Below are positions 1 to 8,107 of a DNA stretch of 22,913 bases, one piece after another (positions within the stretch are counted from its first letter, which is position 1; each line of letters opens with the position of its first letter). The stretch comes from an uncultured Oscillospiraceae bacterium (lineage in GTDB: Bacteria; Bacillota; Clostridia; Oscillospirales; Oscillospiraceae). The notes under the pieces were generated by a model. It ran no database searches. It saw nothing but the letters and a program-made list of their open reading frames with translations, and had not been told where the DNA came from. The position numbers were made by a program, and so were the translations under genes. The stretch lies in NCBI GenBank assembly GCA_934593275.1, contig CAKTQE010000034.1, forward strand, positions 1 through 22,913, given 5' to 3'.

Positions 1-732
1 ATCCAGAAGCTCATGCCCCTGTGCCTGACCTCTTTCTCCGGCGGCAGCAAGGACAACGCCATTCCCCGTTCCTGCCAGGCCACCGTGGTTGCCATGGGTA
101 TTGGAATCGAGCGGATCAATGACATTGCAGCAGAGCTGCAGCAGGAGATCCGGCAGACCTACGACGAGCCGGAGGCAACAATTCAGGCTTTTGATGTAGA
201 CGCACTGGGCGGAAATGCCCTGACCACCACTGCCACTGCCGATGTGATTTCTTTGCTGTGTACCGTTCCCAACGGTGTCCAGGCCTATTGCCCGGATATG
301 CCGGAGCTGGTGCAGACCAGCCTGAACCTGGGCGTTGCCAAGCTGGGGGAGACTTTCAGCGTGACGTTCTCTGTCCGCAGCTCCGTCAACCAGGAGAAGG
401 ATGCTTTGACCGGAAAACTCCGGGAGTTGGCGGACTTCTACGGTGCTTCCTACAGCCAGATGGGTACCTACCCCGCCTGGGAGTACAAAAAGGACTCCAA
501 GCTTCGGGATGTGATGGTATCCGTTTATACAAAGATGTTCGGGAAAGAGCCGCAGGTCCTGGCCATTCATGCTGGCCTTGAGTGCGGTCTGCTGGGCGAA
601 AAGCTTCCGGGCCTGGACTGCGTGTCCATTGGGCCGCAGATGCACGACATCCATACCAGCCGTGAGAAGCTGGAAATCGCCTCCACCAAGCGCACCTGGG
701 ACTTCCTGCTGGAAGTGCTGAAAGAGCTATAA
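1..732 (+). CDS. pepD: Aminoacyl-histidine dipeptidase (M20 family, PepD type), C-terminal part
   Basis: The reading frame is open from the first base, so the N-terminal part lies outside the window and only about 243 residues are seen. PepD-type enzymes are cytoplasmic zinc peptidases that cleave Xaa-His and other dipeptides. Family hallmarks here are the SGGSKDNAIPR stretch near the start of the fragment, the AIHAGLECGLL segment, and the C-terminal GPQMHDIHTSREK segment, which should carry the last metal-binding histidine. The other metal ligands would be in the missing half. The gene ends in TAA and is followed at once by a hairpin terminator, so it is probably the last gene of its transcript. 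Identity is confident from family motifs; substrate range is not visible. Confidence 0.9.
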   Translation: MQKLMPLCLTSFSGGSKDNAIPRSCQATVVAMGIGIERINDIAAELQQEIRQTYDEPEATIQAFDVDALGGNALTTTATADVISLLCTVPNGVQAYCPDMPELVQTSLNLGVAKLGETFSVTFSVRSSVNQEKDALTGKLRELADFYGASYSQMGTYPAWEYKKDSKLRDVMVSVYTKMFGKEPQVLAIHAGLECGLLGEKLPGLDCVSIGPQMHDIHTSREKLEIASTKRTWDFLLEVLKEL

Positions 733-742
733 TAGATACTGT

Positions 743-775
743 GACCGGTGCCTTTCTGGGTGCCGGTCATTTTTG
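743..775 (+). terminator. Rho-independent terminator after the dipeptidase gene
   Basis: A 10-bp stem (743-752 with 759-768, including two G-U pairs) and a 6-nt loop are followed by a run of T. It starts 10 nt after the stop codon. Confidence 0.8.
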
Positions 776-797
776 ACCTTTTTTGATTCTTTTCTAC

Positions 798-826
798 TTG
801 CAAAAGACCAGGCTGTGCGGTAACAT
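798..826 (+). promoter_or_regulatory. Candidate sigma-A promoter for the M28 peptidase gene
   Basis: TTGCAA (798-803), a 17-nt spacer and TAACAT (821-826), each matching the consensus at four of six positions. The distance to the start codon at 855 is suitable. Seen by eye only. Confidence 0.45.
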
Positions 827-854
827 AGGACTATCGATTTTTGGAGGTGCGCTT

Positions 855-2084
855 ATGAACGCAAACGAGATCATGGATGTTTTTTCCGATACCGCCTATG
901 TGCGGACCGGCGGAAGCCCGGAGGAACTGAAAACCGCGGAATATTTGCTGTCCCGGCTGCATGCCTGTGGCCTGACCGGTTCTTTGGAAGCCTTTGATGT
1001 GGATATGGCAGAGATTCTGGAAGCGGAACTTACCGTTGACGGAAAGACCATTCCCTGCAAGGGCTATAAAAATGCCGGTAGCTCTACTGTAGAGGCAGAG
1101 CTTTATTATCTGCGCAATACCGATGACTATTCCTTGAGCCTGTGCAAAGGTAAAATCGTGATGATCGATGGCTATCTTGGCTATTGGCGGTATCAGGACT
1201 TGCTTGCCAATGGGGCCTTGGGCTACATTACCTATGATGGCAACGCCAACTATACAGACCGGGACATTGACCAGCGGGAGCTGCGCAGCTATGTCTCTCA
1301 GGGGAACAAGCTCCCCGGCGTGAACATCAACGCCAAGGATGCCATTGCCCTGATCCGGGACGGCGGTAAAACGGCGAAAATCGTTCTAAAGCAGAACGAG
1401 TATACTGGGAAATCCCATAATGTGATTCTGGATTTGCCGGGGGAGCGGGAGGATGTGATCGTCTTTACCGCCCACTATGATTCTACCTCTCTTTCCCGGG
1501 GTGCTTACGACAATATGTCCGGTTCCGTGGGTCTTTTGGCCATTGCGGAGTTCTTTGCCAGCCATCCTCATAGCTGCGGTCTGCGCTTTGTCTGGTGCGG
1601 CAGCGAGGAGCGGGGGCTGCTTGGCTCCAAGGCCTACTGCGCCCAGCATGAGGAAGAATTGGGAAAAATCGCCCTGAATATCAATCTGGATATGATCGGC
1701 TGTATTATGGGCAAATTCATCGGCTGTGTCACCGGCGAGGAAAAGCTCTGCCATTACATTTCCTACTTGGGTTCGGAGCTGGGCTTCGGCATTGAGGTCA
1801 ATCAGGATGTGTATTCCAGCGATTCCACCCCCTTTGCGGATAAGGGTGTCCCTGCGGTGTCCTTTGCCCGTCTGGCTCCGGGCAATACCGCCACGATTCA
1901 CAATAGCTATGATACCATGGCTGTGATGAGCGGCAGCCAGATGGAGGCGGATATTGACTTTATTACCGCTTTTGCAAACCGCTTTGCCAACGCCAAACGC
2001 TGCCCGGTGGCAAAAACCATGCCGGAGAACATGAAGCAAAAGCTGGATGAATACCTGTGCCGGAAGCGTCCGGAGAAAAAATGA
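855..2084 (+). CDS. M28 family zinc metallopeptidase (aminopeptidase)
   Basis: A 409-residue protein of the M28 family, which uses two zinc ions to remove N-terminal residues from peptides. The expected ligand set is present in order: H207 in AHYDS, D219 in YDNMSG, the E251/E252 pair in GSEERGLLGS (catalytic base and ligand), D279 in NLDMIG, and H349 in IHNSYDT. Residues from about 60 to 175 come before the catalytic core and look like an inserted PA-like domain. No signal peptide is seen, so it probably acts in the cytoplasm. The start at 855 is chosen because GGAGGTG lies about 5 nt upstream; the frame is open further upstream without such a site. It lies after the dipeptidase terminator and before a purine permease, and may have its own promoter. 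Peptide salvage is a reasonable guess; the substrate is unknown. Confidence 0.88.
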   Translation: MNANEIMDVFSDTAYVRTGGSPEELKTAEYLLSRLHACGLTGSLEAFDVDMAEILEAELTVDGKTIPCKGYKNAGSSTVEAELYYLRNTDDYSLSLCKGKIVMIDGYLGYWRYQDLLANGALGYITYDGNANYTDRDIDQRELRSYVSQGNKLPGVNINAKDAIALIRDGGKTAKIVLKQNEYTGKSHNVILDLPGEREDVIVFTAHYDSTSLSRGAYDNMSGSVGLLAIAEFFASHPHSCGLRFVWCGSEERGLLGSKAYCAQHEEELGKIALNINLDMIGCIMGKFIGCVTGEEKLCHYISYLGSELGFGIEVNQDVYSSDSTPFADKGVPAVSFARLAPGNTATIHNSYDTMAVMSGSQMEADIDFITAFANRFANAKRCPVAKTMPENMKQKLDEYLCRKRPEKK

Positions 2085-2221
2085 CCAATTTGTGAATTCT
2101 TTAGAGGAAAATGCCCGATTTGTTGGGACAATCGCCGATATTCTTTTGGTAAAAATCATGGTAAAATGGTAGATGCTTGGTAAGTGAACCAAAGAATAGA
2201 AAGAAGAAGGGTCAAAAACGA

Positions 2222-3661
2222 ATGTTTGAAAAGTTATTCCATTTGTCTGAAAACAAGACAACGGTAAGAACGGAACTGATCGCCGGACTTACCACCTTTA
2301 TGACCATGGCGTACATCATTGCCCTGAACCCCAATCTGCTGACAGGCTTCGGCGCAGAGGGCCAGGAGCTGTGGAACGGTGTGTTCCTGGCGACCTGTCT
2401 GGCCTCTGCCGTTGGTATGTTTGCCATGGCATTCCTTGCCAACAAGCCCTTTGCGCTGGCTCCCGGCATGGGCCTGAACAGCTTCTTTGCCGTGGTGGTT
2501 GGCAACATTGTGGCCATGACCGGCATGACCTATGTGGCCTCTTTCCAGGCCGCCCTGGTGATCATCCTGATCGAGGGCATTATTTTCCTGTTCCTGTCTG
2601 TGCTGAATGTTCGGGAGAAGATCGTTGAGGCCATTCCTCTTGGTGTGCGGCTGGGCATTTCTCCCGCCATTGGTCTGATGCTGATGAACATCGGCCTTGG
2701 CTCTAACGTGGGCATCTACGCCGAGGGCAACGGCTTTTCCACGCCTTTCTTTGTCATGCGGGACTTCTTCGGTGCCCTGACCCCCAGTGTTCTCCGGAGC
2801 AACATGGGCGATGCCGGTTACGCCACCATGATTCTGACGGTGGTGACCATGTTTGCCGGTCTCTTTGCCATTGTGGCCATGTCCAAGAAGAACGTAAAAG
2901 GCTCTGTGCTGTACGGCATGCTGATTGCCTCTGTGATTTACTGGGTAGGGGAGTCTGTGTTCCTGCATACCAATCCCTTTGCTTCTCTGGCCACCGCTTC
3001 CTTTGTGCCTCCTTTTGCGGATATGGCAAAGACCACGCTGTTCCACTTTAATTTCGCCGGCTTCCTGGAAATCGGCTGGTTCACCGCCGTGACCCTCATC
3101 GTCACATTCTGCATCATCGACATGTTTGACACCATCGGCACCCTGGTTGGCACTGCTTCCCGGGCCGGTATGGTGGACGAGAACGGCAATATGCCCAACA
3201 TGAAAGAGGCTCTGCTGTCCGATGCCATCGGTACTGTGGCTGGTGCTTGCACCGGTACTTCCACGGTGACCACCTTTGTAGAGTCCGCCTCCGGTGTGGA
3301 GGCTGGCGGACGTACCGGCCTGACCGCTGCCACCACCGGTGTGCTGTTCCTGGCCTGTATGTTCCTGGCTCCTGTGGCGGCCATTATTCCCGCCGCGGCC
3401 ACTTCCTCCGCTCTGATTTACGTAGGCGTTCTCATGCTCATGGGCCTGAAAAACGTGAACTTTGAGGATATGGACCAGATGGTTCCTGTGTCCCTGATGC
3501 TCATTGGTATGCCCGTTTCCGGCTCCATCGGCCATGCCATTGGTATCGGCCTGATCTCCTACACCATCATCAAGGTATTCGGCGGCAAGGCCAAGGAGGT
3601 CTCCCTGCTGACCTACGCCATCTCCCTGCTGTTCCTGGTGAAGTTCTTCCTGGCTGTATAA
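2222..3661 (+). CDS. NCS2 family purine permease (AzgA/PbuG-like)
   Basis: A 479-residue polytopic membrane protein of the NCS2 family, AzgA/PbuG branch, which imports hypoxanthine, guanine or adenine by proton symport. Visible family motifs are GLTTFMTMAYIIALNP near the N-terminus, ALAPGMGLNSFFAV at about 79-92, IDMFDTIGTLVG at about 299-310, and the GTSTVTTFVESASGVEAGGR segment at about 344-363. Many hydrophobic segments fit the usual 12-14 helices. The ATG at 2222 is preceded by AAGAAGG with an 11-nt spacer; an upstream in-frame TTG at 2177 would add a basic tail unlike the family. The 137-bp upstream gap shows no convincing promoter and no purine-riboswitch core by eye. The gene ends at a strong bidirectional terminator. 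The exact purine cannot be told. Confidence 0.9.
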   Translation: MFEKLFHLSENKTTVRTELIAGLTTFMTMAYIIALNPNLLTGFGAEGQELWNGVFLATCLASAVGMFAMAFLANKPFALAPGMGLNSFFAVVVGNIVAMTGMTYVASFQAALVIILIEGIIFLFLSVLNVREKIVEAIPLGVRLGISPAIGLMLMNIGLGSNVGIYAEGNGFSTPFFVMRDFFGALTPSVLRSNMGDAGYATMILTVVTMFAGLFAIVAMSKKNVKGSVLYGMLIASVIYWVGESVFLHTNPFASLATASFVPPFADMAKTTLFHFNFAGFLEIGWFTAVTLIVTFCIIDMFDTIGTLVGTASRAGMVDENGNMPNMKEALLSDAIGTVAGACTGTSTVTTFVESASGVEAGGRTGLTAATTGVLFLACMFLAPVAAIIPAAATSSALIYVGVLMLMGLKNVNFEDMDQMVPVSLMLIGMPVSGSIGHAIGIGLISYTIIKVFGGKAKEVSLLTYAISLLFLVKFFLAV

Positions 3662-3680
3662 ACCAGAACTCAAAACCGAA

Positions 3681-3722
3681 AAATCCCCTGGAATCTCGTC
3701 AGTTCAAGATTCCAGGGGATTT
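3681..3722. terminator. Bidirectional terminator between the permease and ygiQ
   Basis: A perfect 16-bp stem (3681-3696 with 3707-3722) with a 10-nt loop. T-rich sequence follows on + and the A-rich flank gives T-rich sequence on -. It serves two convergent genes ending at 3661 and 3729. Confidence 0.9.
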
Positions 3723-3728
3723 CCTTGT

Positions 3729-5708
3729 TTATTTGCGGCGGCCTTTTTGCGGAGGACTTGTTTTGGGTCTGCCGGAGCTGCCTTTGGGGGCAGAGGACGG
3801 TTTGGACGGTCTGGAAGCCTTGACAGGCACAGGGGGCTTCCTGCCCTTTTGCGGTGCGGCCTTAGAGCCGGGTTTCTTCTCCATGGCCTTAGGTGGGGCA
3901 ATGTAGCCGCCCTTTTTGGGGGGAACTGCCCGAATCAGACATTTGGGGCCGGACCCGATCAGATCTTCCCGGTGGGCCGCCAGCAGGGCTTCCCGCACCA
4001 GGTAGTAGTTCTTGGGGTCCCGATACTGAATAAGCGCGCGCTGCATGGCCTTTTCGTGGGGGTCCGTTGGGACATAGACCTTTTCCATGGTCCGGGGGTC
4101 TAAGCCTGTGTAATACATCACCGTGGACAAGGTAGAGGGCGTGGGATAAAAGTCCTGAACCTGTTCCGGGTTATAGCCCATATCCCGAATGTACTCCGCC
4201 AGCTCCACAGCTTCTTTCATGGTAGAACCGGGGTGGCTGGACATGAGATAGGGAACCAGGAATTGGTTCATGCCATATTGCTTGTTGAGCGAGAAATACT
4301 TGTCCACAAACCGATTGTATACGGCGTTCCGGGGTTTTCCCATGCGGCTGAGGACGGCATCGGACACATGCTCTGGGGCTACTTTCAGCTGACCGGAAAT
4401 GTGGTATTGCACCAGCTCTTTAAAGAAAGTGTCCTTTTTATCCGCCAACAGATAGTCAAACCGGATGCCGCTGCGAACGAATACCTTTTTCACGCCGGGA
4501 ATCTTCCGCAGCTTCCGAAGCAGTGCCACATAGTCAGAGTGGTCCGCATTCATATTTTTGCAGGGGGTGGGAAACAGGCATTGCCGCCCACTGCAAGCAC
4601 CCTTGGTCATCTGCTTTTCACAGGCGGGGTGCCGGAAGTTGGCGGTGGGTCCGCCTACATCGTGGATATAGCCCTTAAAATCCGGGTCCTTGACCATTTT
4701 CTCCGCCTCAGAAAGAATGGATTCATGGCTCCGTACCTGGACGATCCGGCCCTGGTGGAAGGTCAGGGCGCAGAACGAGCAGGCTCCGAAGCACCCCCGG
4801 TTGCTGACCAGACTGAACTTCACTTCTTCAATGGCAGGGACACCCCCCAGCTTTTGATAGCTGGGATGATAGGTCCGGCAATAGGGGAGGCTGTAAACCG
4901 CATCCATTTCCTCCATGGTCAGGGGCTTCTGTGGGGGATTCTGTACCACAAACTCCTTGCCGTAGGGTTCTGCCAGCCGTTTGGCCGTAAAGGGGTCACA
5001 GTTCGAATACTGAGTCTTAAAGGATTGGGCATAGCTGCGCTTGTTTTTCTGAATTTCCTCAAAGGAGGGCAGCACAATGGTGGGCAGGCTTTCGTCCAGC
5101 TCCCTGGTCTTAAAGACTGTGCCGTCAATGTAAGTAATATCCTTAACATCCATTCCGGCGTTTAAGGCATCGGCAATTTCTACGATGCTCTTTTCACCCA
5201 TGCCATACATCAGTAGGTCCGCCTGAGAATCCAGCAGGATGGAGCGTTTCATGCTGTCGGACCAATAGTCATAGTGGCCCAGCCGCCGGAGACTGGCTTC
5301 AATGCCGCCGATGAGAATGGGAATGTCTTTATAGGTTTGCCGAATCAGATTGCAATAGACGGTGGTGGCATAATCCGGACGCTTGCCCATGATGCCGCCG
5401 GGGGTGAAAGAATCCGTTTTCCGGCGGTGCCGGGTGACAGAATAGTGGTTCACCATGGAGTCCATATTGCCGCCGCTGACCAGAAAGCCCAGCCGGGGAG
5501 GGCCGTAAACGTTGATGGATTTGGGGTCACGCCAGTCCGGCTGGGAGATGATGCCTACGCTGTATCCCCGACTTTCCAGAATTCTGCTGATAATGGCATG
5601 GCCAAAGGAGGGATGGTCTACATAAGCGTCACCAATCACATAGACAAAATCCGGCTGCAGGATCCCTCGGTCCTGCAGCTCCTGCTTGGTAATGGGTAAA
5701 AAATCCAT
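3729..5708 (-). CDS. ygiQ: YgiQ family radical SAM protein
   Basis: A 659-residue YgiQ-family protein. The radical SAM cluster motif CFGACSFC is at C306, C310 and C313, which would bind a 4Fe-4S cluster and S-adenosylmethionine. The N-terminal half carries the typical [16 protein letters not shown] and [16 protein letters not shown] stretches of the YgiQ N-terminal domain. The reaction is not known for this family. The last 50 or so residues are a Lys/Pro/Ser-rich, probably disordered basic tail. The start at 5708 is chosen because GGAG lies 7 nt upstream and the product begins [11 protein letters not shown] like homologues; an ATG at 5720 and a TTG at 5744 are also in frame. It is the last gene of a likely ylmH-DUF896-ygiQ transcript, with 72 bp to DUF896. 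Confidence 0.9.
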   Translation of the reverse strand: MDFLPITKQELQDRGILQPDFVYVIGDAYVDHPSFGHAIISRILESRGYSVGIISQPDWRDPKSINVYGPPRLGFLVSGGNMDSMVNHYSVTRHRRKTDSFTPGGIMGKRPDYATTVYCNLIRQTYKDIPILIGGIEASLRRLGHYDYWSDSMKRSILLDSQADLLMYGMGEKSIVEIADALNAGMDVKDITYIDGTVFKTRELDESLPTIVLPSFEEIQKNKRSYAQSFKTQYSNCDPFTAKRLAEPYGKEFVVQNPPQKPLTMEEMDAVYSLPYCRTYHPSYQKLGGVPAIEEVKFSLVSNRGCFGACSFCALTFHQGRIVQVRSHESILSEAEKMVKDPDFKGYIHDVGGPTANFRHPACEKQMTKGACSGRQCLFPTPCKNMNADHSDYVALLRKLRKIPGVKKVFVRSGIRFDYLLADKKDTFFKELVQYHISGQLKVAPEHVSDAVLSRMGKPRNAVYNRFVDKYFSLNKQYGMNQFLVPYLMSSHPGSTMKEAVELAEYIRDMGYNPEQVQDFYPTPSTLSTVMYYTGLDPRTMEKVYVPTDPHEKAMQRALIQYRDPKNYYLVREALLAAHREDLIGSGPKCLIRAVPPKKGGYIAPPKAMEKKPGSKAAPQKGRKPPVPVKASRPSKPSSAPKGSSGRPKTSPPQKGRRK

Positions 5709-5780
5709 AGTATTCTCCATTGCTTCTTTTTGACCGTATTCCAAAACCCTGTGGCGGGTATGAAAGGGGGTGTTCTACGG

Positions 5781-5990
5781 TCAGTTTTTCTTTCTCTCAA
5801 CCTTCTTTTTGGTACCGTCAGGCTGGAGAATATAGGTGTTCTCCAACTGTCCTACGAGATTTGCCTTGACAGAATCAATATAAATCCTGCGCAGCCGGTC
5901 CCGTTCCTCGGTTTCCTCCGGGGTCAGGGAGCCTTGCTTTGCTTTTTTTGCCAGCACGTTGATCCGTGCGATCACATCTTGCATTTCCAT
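5781..5990 (-). CDS. DUF896 (YnzC-like) small protein
   Basis: A 69-residue DUF896 protein, a family of small helical-hairpin proteins of unknown function common in Firmicutes. Recognisable segments are INVLAKKAKQGSLTPEE and the helix ending in IDSVKANLVGQLEN, followed by a basic tail. The ATG at 5990 has GAGG 6 nt upstream; a GTG at 6002 is also in frame, but it would overlap ylmH and has no better site. The gene starts 8 nt after the ylmH stop codon, so the two are very likely co-transcribed. Family assignment is firm; function is unknown. Confidence 0.85.
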   Translation of the reverse strand: MEMQDVIARINVLAKKAKQGSLTPEETEERDRLRRIYIDSVKANLVGQLENTYILQPDGTKKKVERKKN

Positions 5991-5998
5991 AATGAACC

Positions 5999-6784
5999 TC
6001 ACACATATTTCTGAATCGTTACACAGTAACGGTCTTTTTTGCTTTTTCCGCCGATTTGGCTCAGCCGGATTTTGCCCAGGCCCCGAACAGAGATTTTGGA
6101 ACCTTCCGCAACCTGTTTGTCGGGCTTTTCGCAGGGCAATCCGTCAATGGCCGCCTTTCCGGTGGTGACGTAGCTGGCAGCCAGAGACCGCCCAATGCGA
6201 AAACCGGAGGAAATCACGCTGTCCAGCCGCAGGGAAGCCAGGGTATCCCGTATTTCCTGAAACTTTGGTTCCGGCATATGAAGTTCGGTCAAAGGAATGG
6301 AGCGCAGATGCAGTGCGGTGCGTCCGGCGCAGCGCAGATTATCCAGCACATAGGGGGCGATTTCCGCCGTCACAAAGAACAGGCACCGCCCCGGCTCCAT
6401 GCAAATATCTCCAACGGTTTCCCGACCGATGCCAGCACCCATCAACGCCCCCAGAATATCCCGGTGGGTTAGAGTTTCTTCTGCAAAGAAACTGGCTTCC
6501 AGACACACCAGGGGACTATCGGGCCACAACAGTGCATCTTCCTCCATATAGTCCGGCAGATAGACAAGCATTTTTCGCTCCGCATCCCCATAGCCGCCAA
6601 ACCGGTACAGTCCTGGCAAATCGCCAAAGAGGAAATTAGAAAGTTCCAGTTCTCTGGGAGACAAAAAACAGGTGTTCGCCGGAACATTTTTTAGATTACC
6701 GGCGTTGATTTTATCCCAGAGCTTGGCAAGCAACAGCTTCTCCTCTCCGGTTTTTGCAATTTTATTGATTTGATTGCGGTCCAT
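5999..6784 (-). CDS. ylmH: YlmH-like RNA-binding protein with S4 domain
   Basis: A 261-residue protein of the YlmH family: an N-terminal domain (about 1-175, with the FGGYGDAERKML segment typical of the family) and a C-terminal S4 RNA-binding domain (about 180-240, RLDSVISSGFRIGRSLA followed by ASYVTTGKAAIDG). In Bacillus subtilis YlmH is linked to the ribosome and to rescue of stalled translation, which is known from the family and not visible here. The ATG at 6784 has GGTGAT just upstream, and an extended -10 promoter lies 17 nt before it. In many Firmicutes ylmH sits in a cell-division cluster; here it instead heads a run with DUF896 and ygiQ. Divergent from the FAD oxidoreductase pair. 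Confidence 0.88.
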   Translation of the reverse strand: MDRNQINKIAKTGEEKLLLAKLWDKINAGNLKNVPANTCFLSPRELELSNFLFGDLPGLYRFGGYGDAERKMLVYLPDYMEEDALLWPDSPLVCLEASFFAEETLTHRDILGALMGAGIGRETVGDICMEPGRCLFFVTAEIAPYVLDNLRCAGRTALHLRSIPLTELHMPEPKFQEIRDTLASLRLDSVISSGFRIGRSLAASYVTTGKAAIDGLPCEKPDKQVAEGSKISVRGLGKIRLSQIGGKSKKDRYCVTIQKYV

Positions 6785-6800
6785 AGCATCACCAATTTAC

Positions 6801-6829
6801 ATTATAGCACATCTTTTCCCTGGTGAAAA
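6801..6829 (-). promoter_or_regulatory. Extended -10 promoter for the ylmH operon
   Basis: Read on the minus strand: TTTTCA (-35), a 17-nt spacer, and a perfect TATAAT with TG one base upstream (TGCTATAAT). The transcript would start close to the ylmH start codon, giving a very short leader. Confidence 0.75.
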
Positions 6830-6839
6830 GAAGTTTTTC

Positions 6840-6868
6840 TTGTGCCGGGGGGAACAATCGTGTATAAT
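6840..6868 (+). promoter_or_regulatory. Promoter for the flavoprotein pair
   Basis: TTGTGC (6840-6845), a 17-nt spacer and a perfect TATAAT (6863-6868), 27 nt before the ATG at 6896. This site also rules out translation from the upstream in-frame ATG at 6842, which would lie inside the -35 box. Confidence 0.7.
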
Positions 6869-6895
6869 ACGAAAAAACGGAGAAAGGAATTCGGT

Positions 6896-8104
6896 ATGGT
6901 CATCGGAATTATTGGCGGCGGCGCATCCGGAATGGCGGCGGCACTGGCGGCGGCAGAACATCCTGAAAACCAGGTGCTATTGCTGGAACGGCAGCAAAGA
7001 GTAGGCCGGAAACTCCAGGCAACGGGAAATGGCCGCTGCAATTTGACGAATCTTCATGCCCTGGAGGGGGGCTACCATGGGGAGGACAGTGGATTCTCCC
7101 GATTTGCTCTGGAACGGTTTTCTCCCGCAGATACCTTAAAGTGGTTTGAGCGCATGGGCCTTGTAACGGTGGCGGAGGCTTCCGGTCGGGTCTATCCGTT
7201 TTCAGATCAGGCAAATTCCGTGGTGGACATCCTGCGGTTTGCTCTGGATAAGCCCAATATCCGGCTGGTGACTGGGGTGGAGGTTCAAAAAGCGAAGCGG
7301 GAAGCGGATGGCTTTCTGTTGGAAACCACCCAGGGGGCGTTTTCCTGTCACAGGCTGATTATAGCCTGCGGGGGCCTTGCTGGTACCAAGCTGGGCGGCT
7401 CCATGTCCGGCTACAAGCTGCTGCGAGGCTTTGGCCACAGCTGCACCCGTCTGCGGCCAACCCTTGTTCAAATCAAAACGGACTGGCCCGGAATTTCTGC
7501 CCTGAAAGGGGTACGGGCGCAGTGCAAGGCAGAAATCACCTGTGACGGTGCTTTTTGGTCCGGAAGCACAGGGGAAATTCAGTTTACGGAATGGGGCCTT
7601 TCTGGGCCTGTCATGTTCGAAATTTCCAGAGACGTATGCCAGAAGAAAGGAAACTGGGTCTGTACGCTGGATTTACTGCCCCAGATGGGGGAAGAAACAC
7701 TGGTTTCTTTGCTGGAAGCCCGCCGGAAGACCAATCTTCCTGCCTCCGAGTTGTTTACAGGCATCCTCCACAACCGTCTGGGAAGAGTCCTGACCCAGGA
7801 ATGCGGTATCACCGCCAATCGGGAAATTGCCGGGCTTTCCGGGGAAGACCTGAAACTGGCGGCAAAGACGGCAAAGAGCTTTCCGGTCCATTTAACAGAA
7901 GCCTTGGGCATGGACAGTGCCCAGGTCACAGCCGGAGGCATTGTAACAGAAGCGTTTTATAGCAATACCCTGGAAAGCAAGCTGGTTCCCGGGCTTTATG
8001 CCTGCGGCGAGGTGCTGGATGTAGATGGGGACTGCGGCGGTTATAATCTTCAGTGGGCCTGGAGTTCCGGAAGATTGGCTGGCCAAAGTGCCAGAGAGGA
8101 ATAA
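6896..8104 (+). CDS. HI0933-like (YhiN-type) FAD-dependent oxidoreductase
   Basis: A 402-residue flavoprotein of the HI0933/YhiN family (often named aminoacetone oxidase family). The FAD-binding Rossmann motif IIGGGASGMAAA lies at the N-terminus, the family signature VGRKLQATGNGRCNLTN at about 40-56, and the C-terminal closure LYACGEVLDVDGDCGGYNLQ near residues 365-384 completes the FAD site. The physiological substrate of this family is unknown. The ATG at 6896 has AGAAAGGA upstream and a promoter just before it. The next gene starts 3 nt after this stop codon, so both flavoproteins are made from one transcript. Confidence 0.88.
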   Translation: MVIGIIGGGASGMAAALAAAEHPENQVLLLERQQRVGRKLQATGNGRCNLTNLHALEGGYHGEDSGFSRFALERFSPADTLKWFERMGLVTVAEASGRVYPFSDQANSVVDILRFALDKPNIRLVTGVEVQKAKREADGFLLETTQGAFSCHRLIIACGGLAGTKLGGSMSGYKLLRGFGHSCTRLRPTLVQIKTDWPGISALKGVRAQCKAEITCDGAFWSGSTGEIQFTEWGLSGPVMFEISRDVCQKKGNWVCTLDLLPQMGEETLVSLLEARRKTNLPASELFTGILHNRLGRVLTQECGITANREIAGLSGEDLKLAAKTAKSFPVHLTEALGMDSAQVTAGGIVTEAFYSNTLESKLVPGLYACGEVLDVDGDCGGYNLQWAWSSGRLAGQSAREE

Positions 8105-8107
8105 AAA

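Noticed and set aside
2085..2221. Purine riboswitch before the permease
   Set aside because: The conserved loop and junction sequences of the purine aptamer are absent, and no terminator hairpin lies in the gap.
2234..3673. A 479-residue open frame on the minus strand opposite the purine permease
   Set aside because: It is rich in Gly, His and Gln, resembles no family, and exactly mirrors a strongly supported permease. Long antisense frames are common opposite genes with biased third codon positions.
4233..5165. A 310-residue plus-strand frame opposite ygiQ
   Set aside because: ygiQ carries a full radical SAM motif; the opposite frame has no recognisable domain or start signal.
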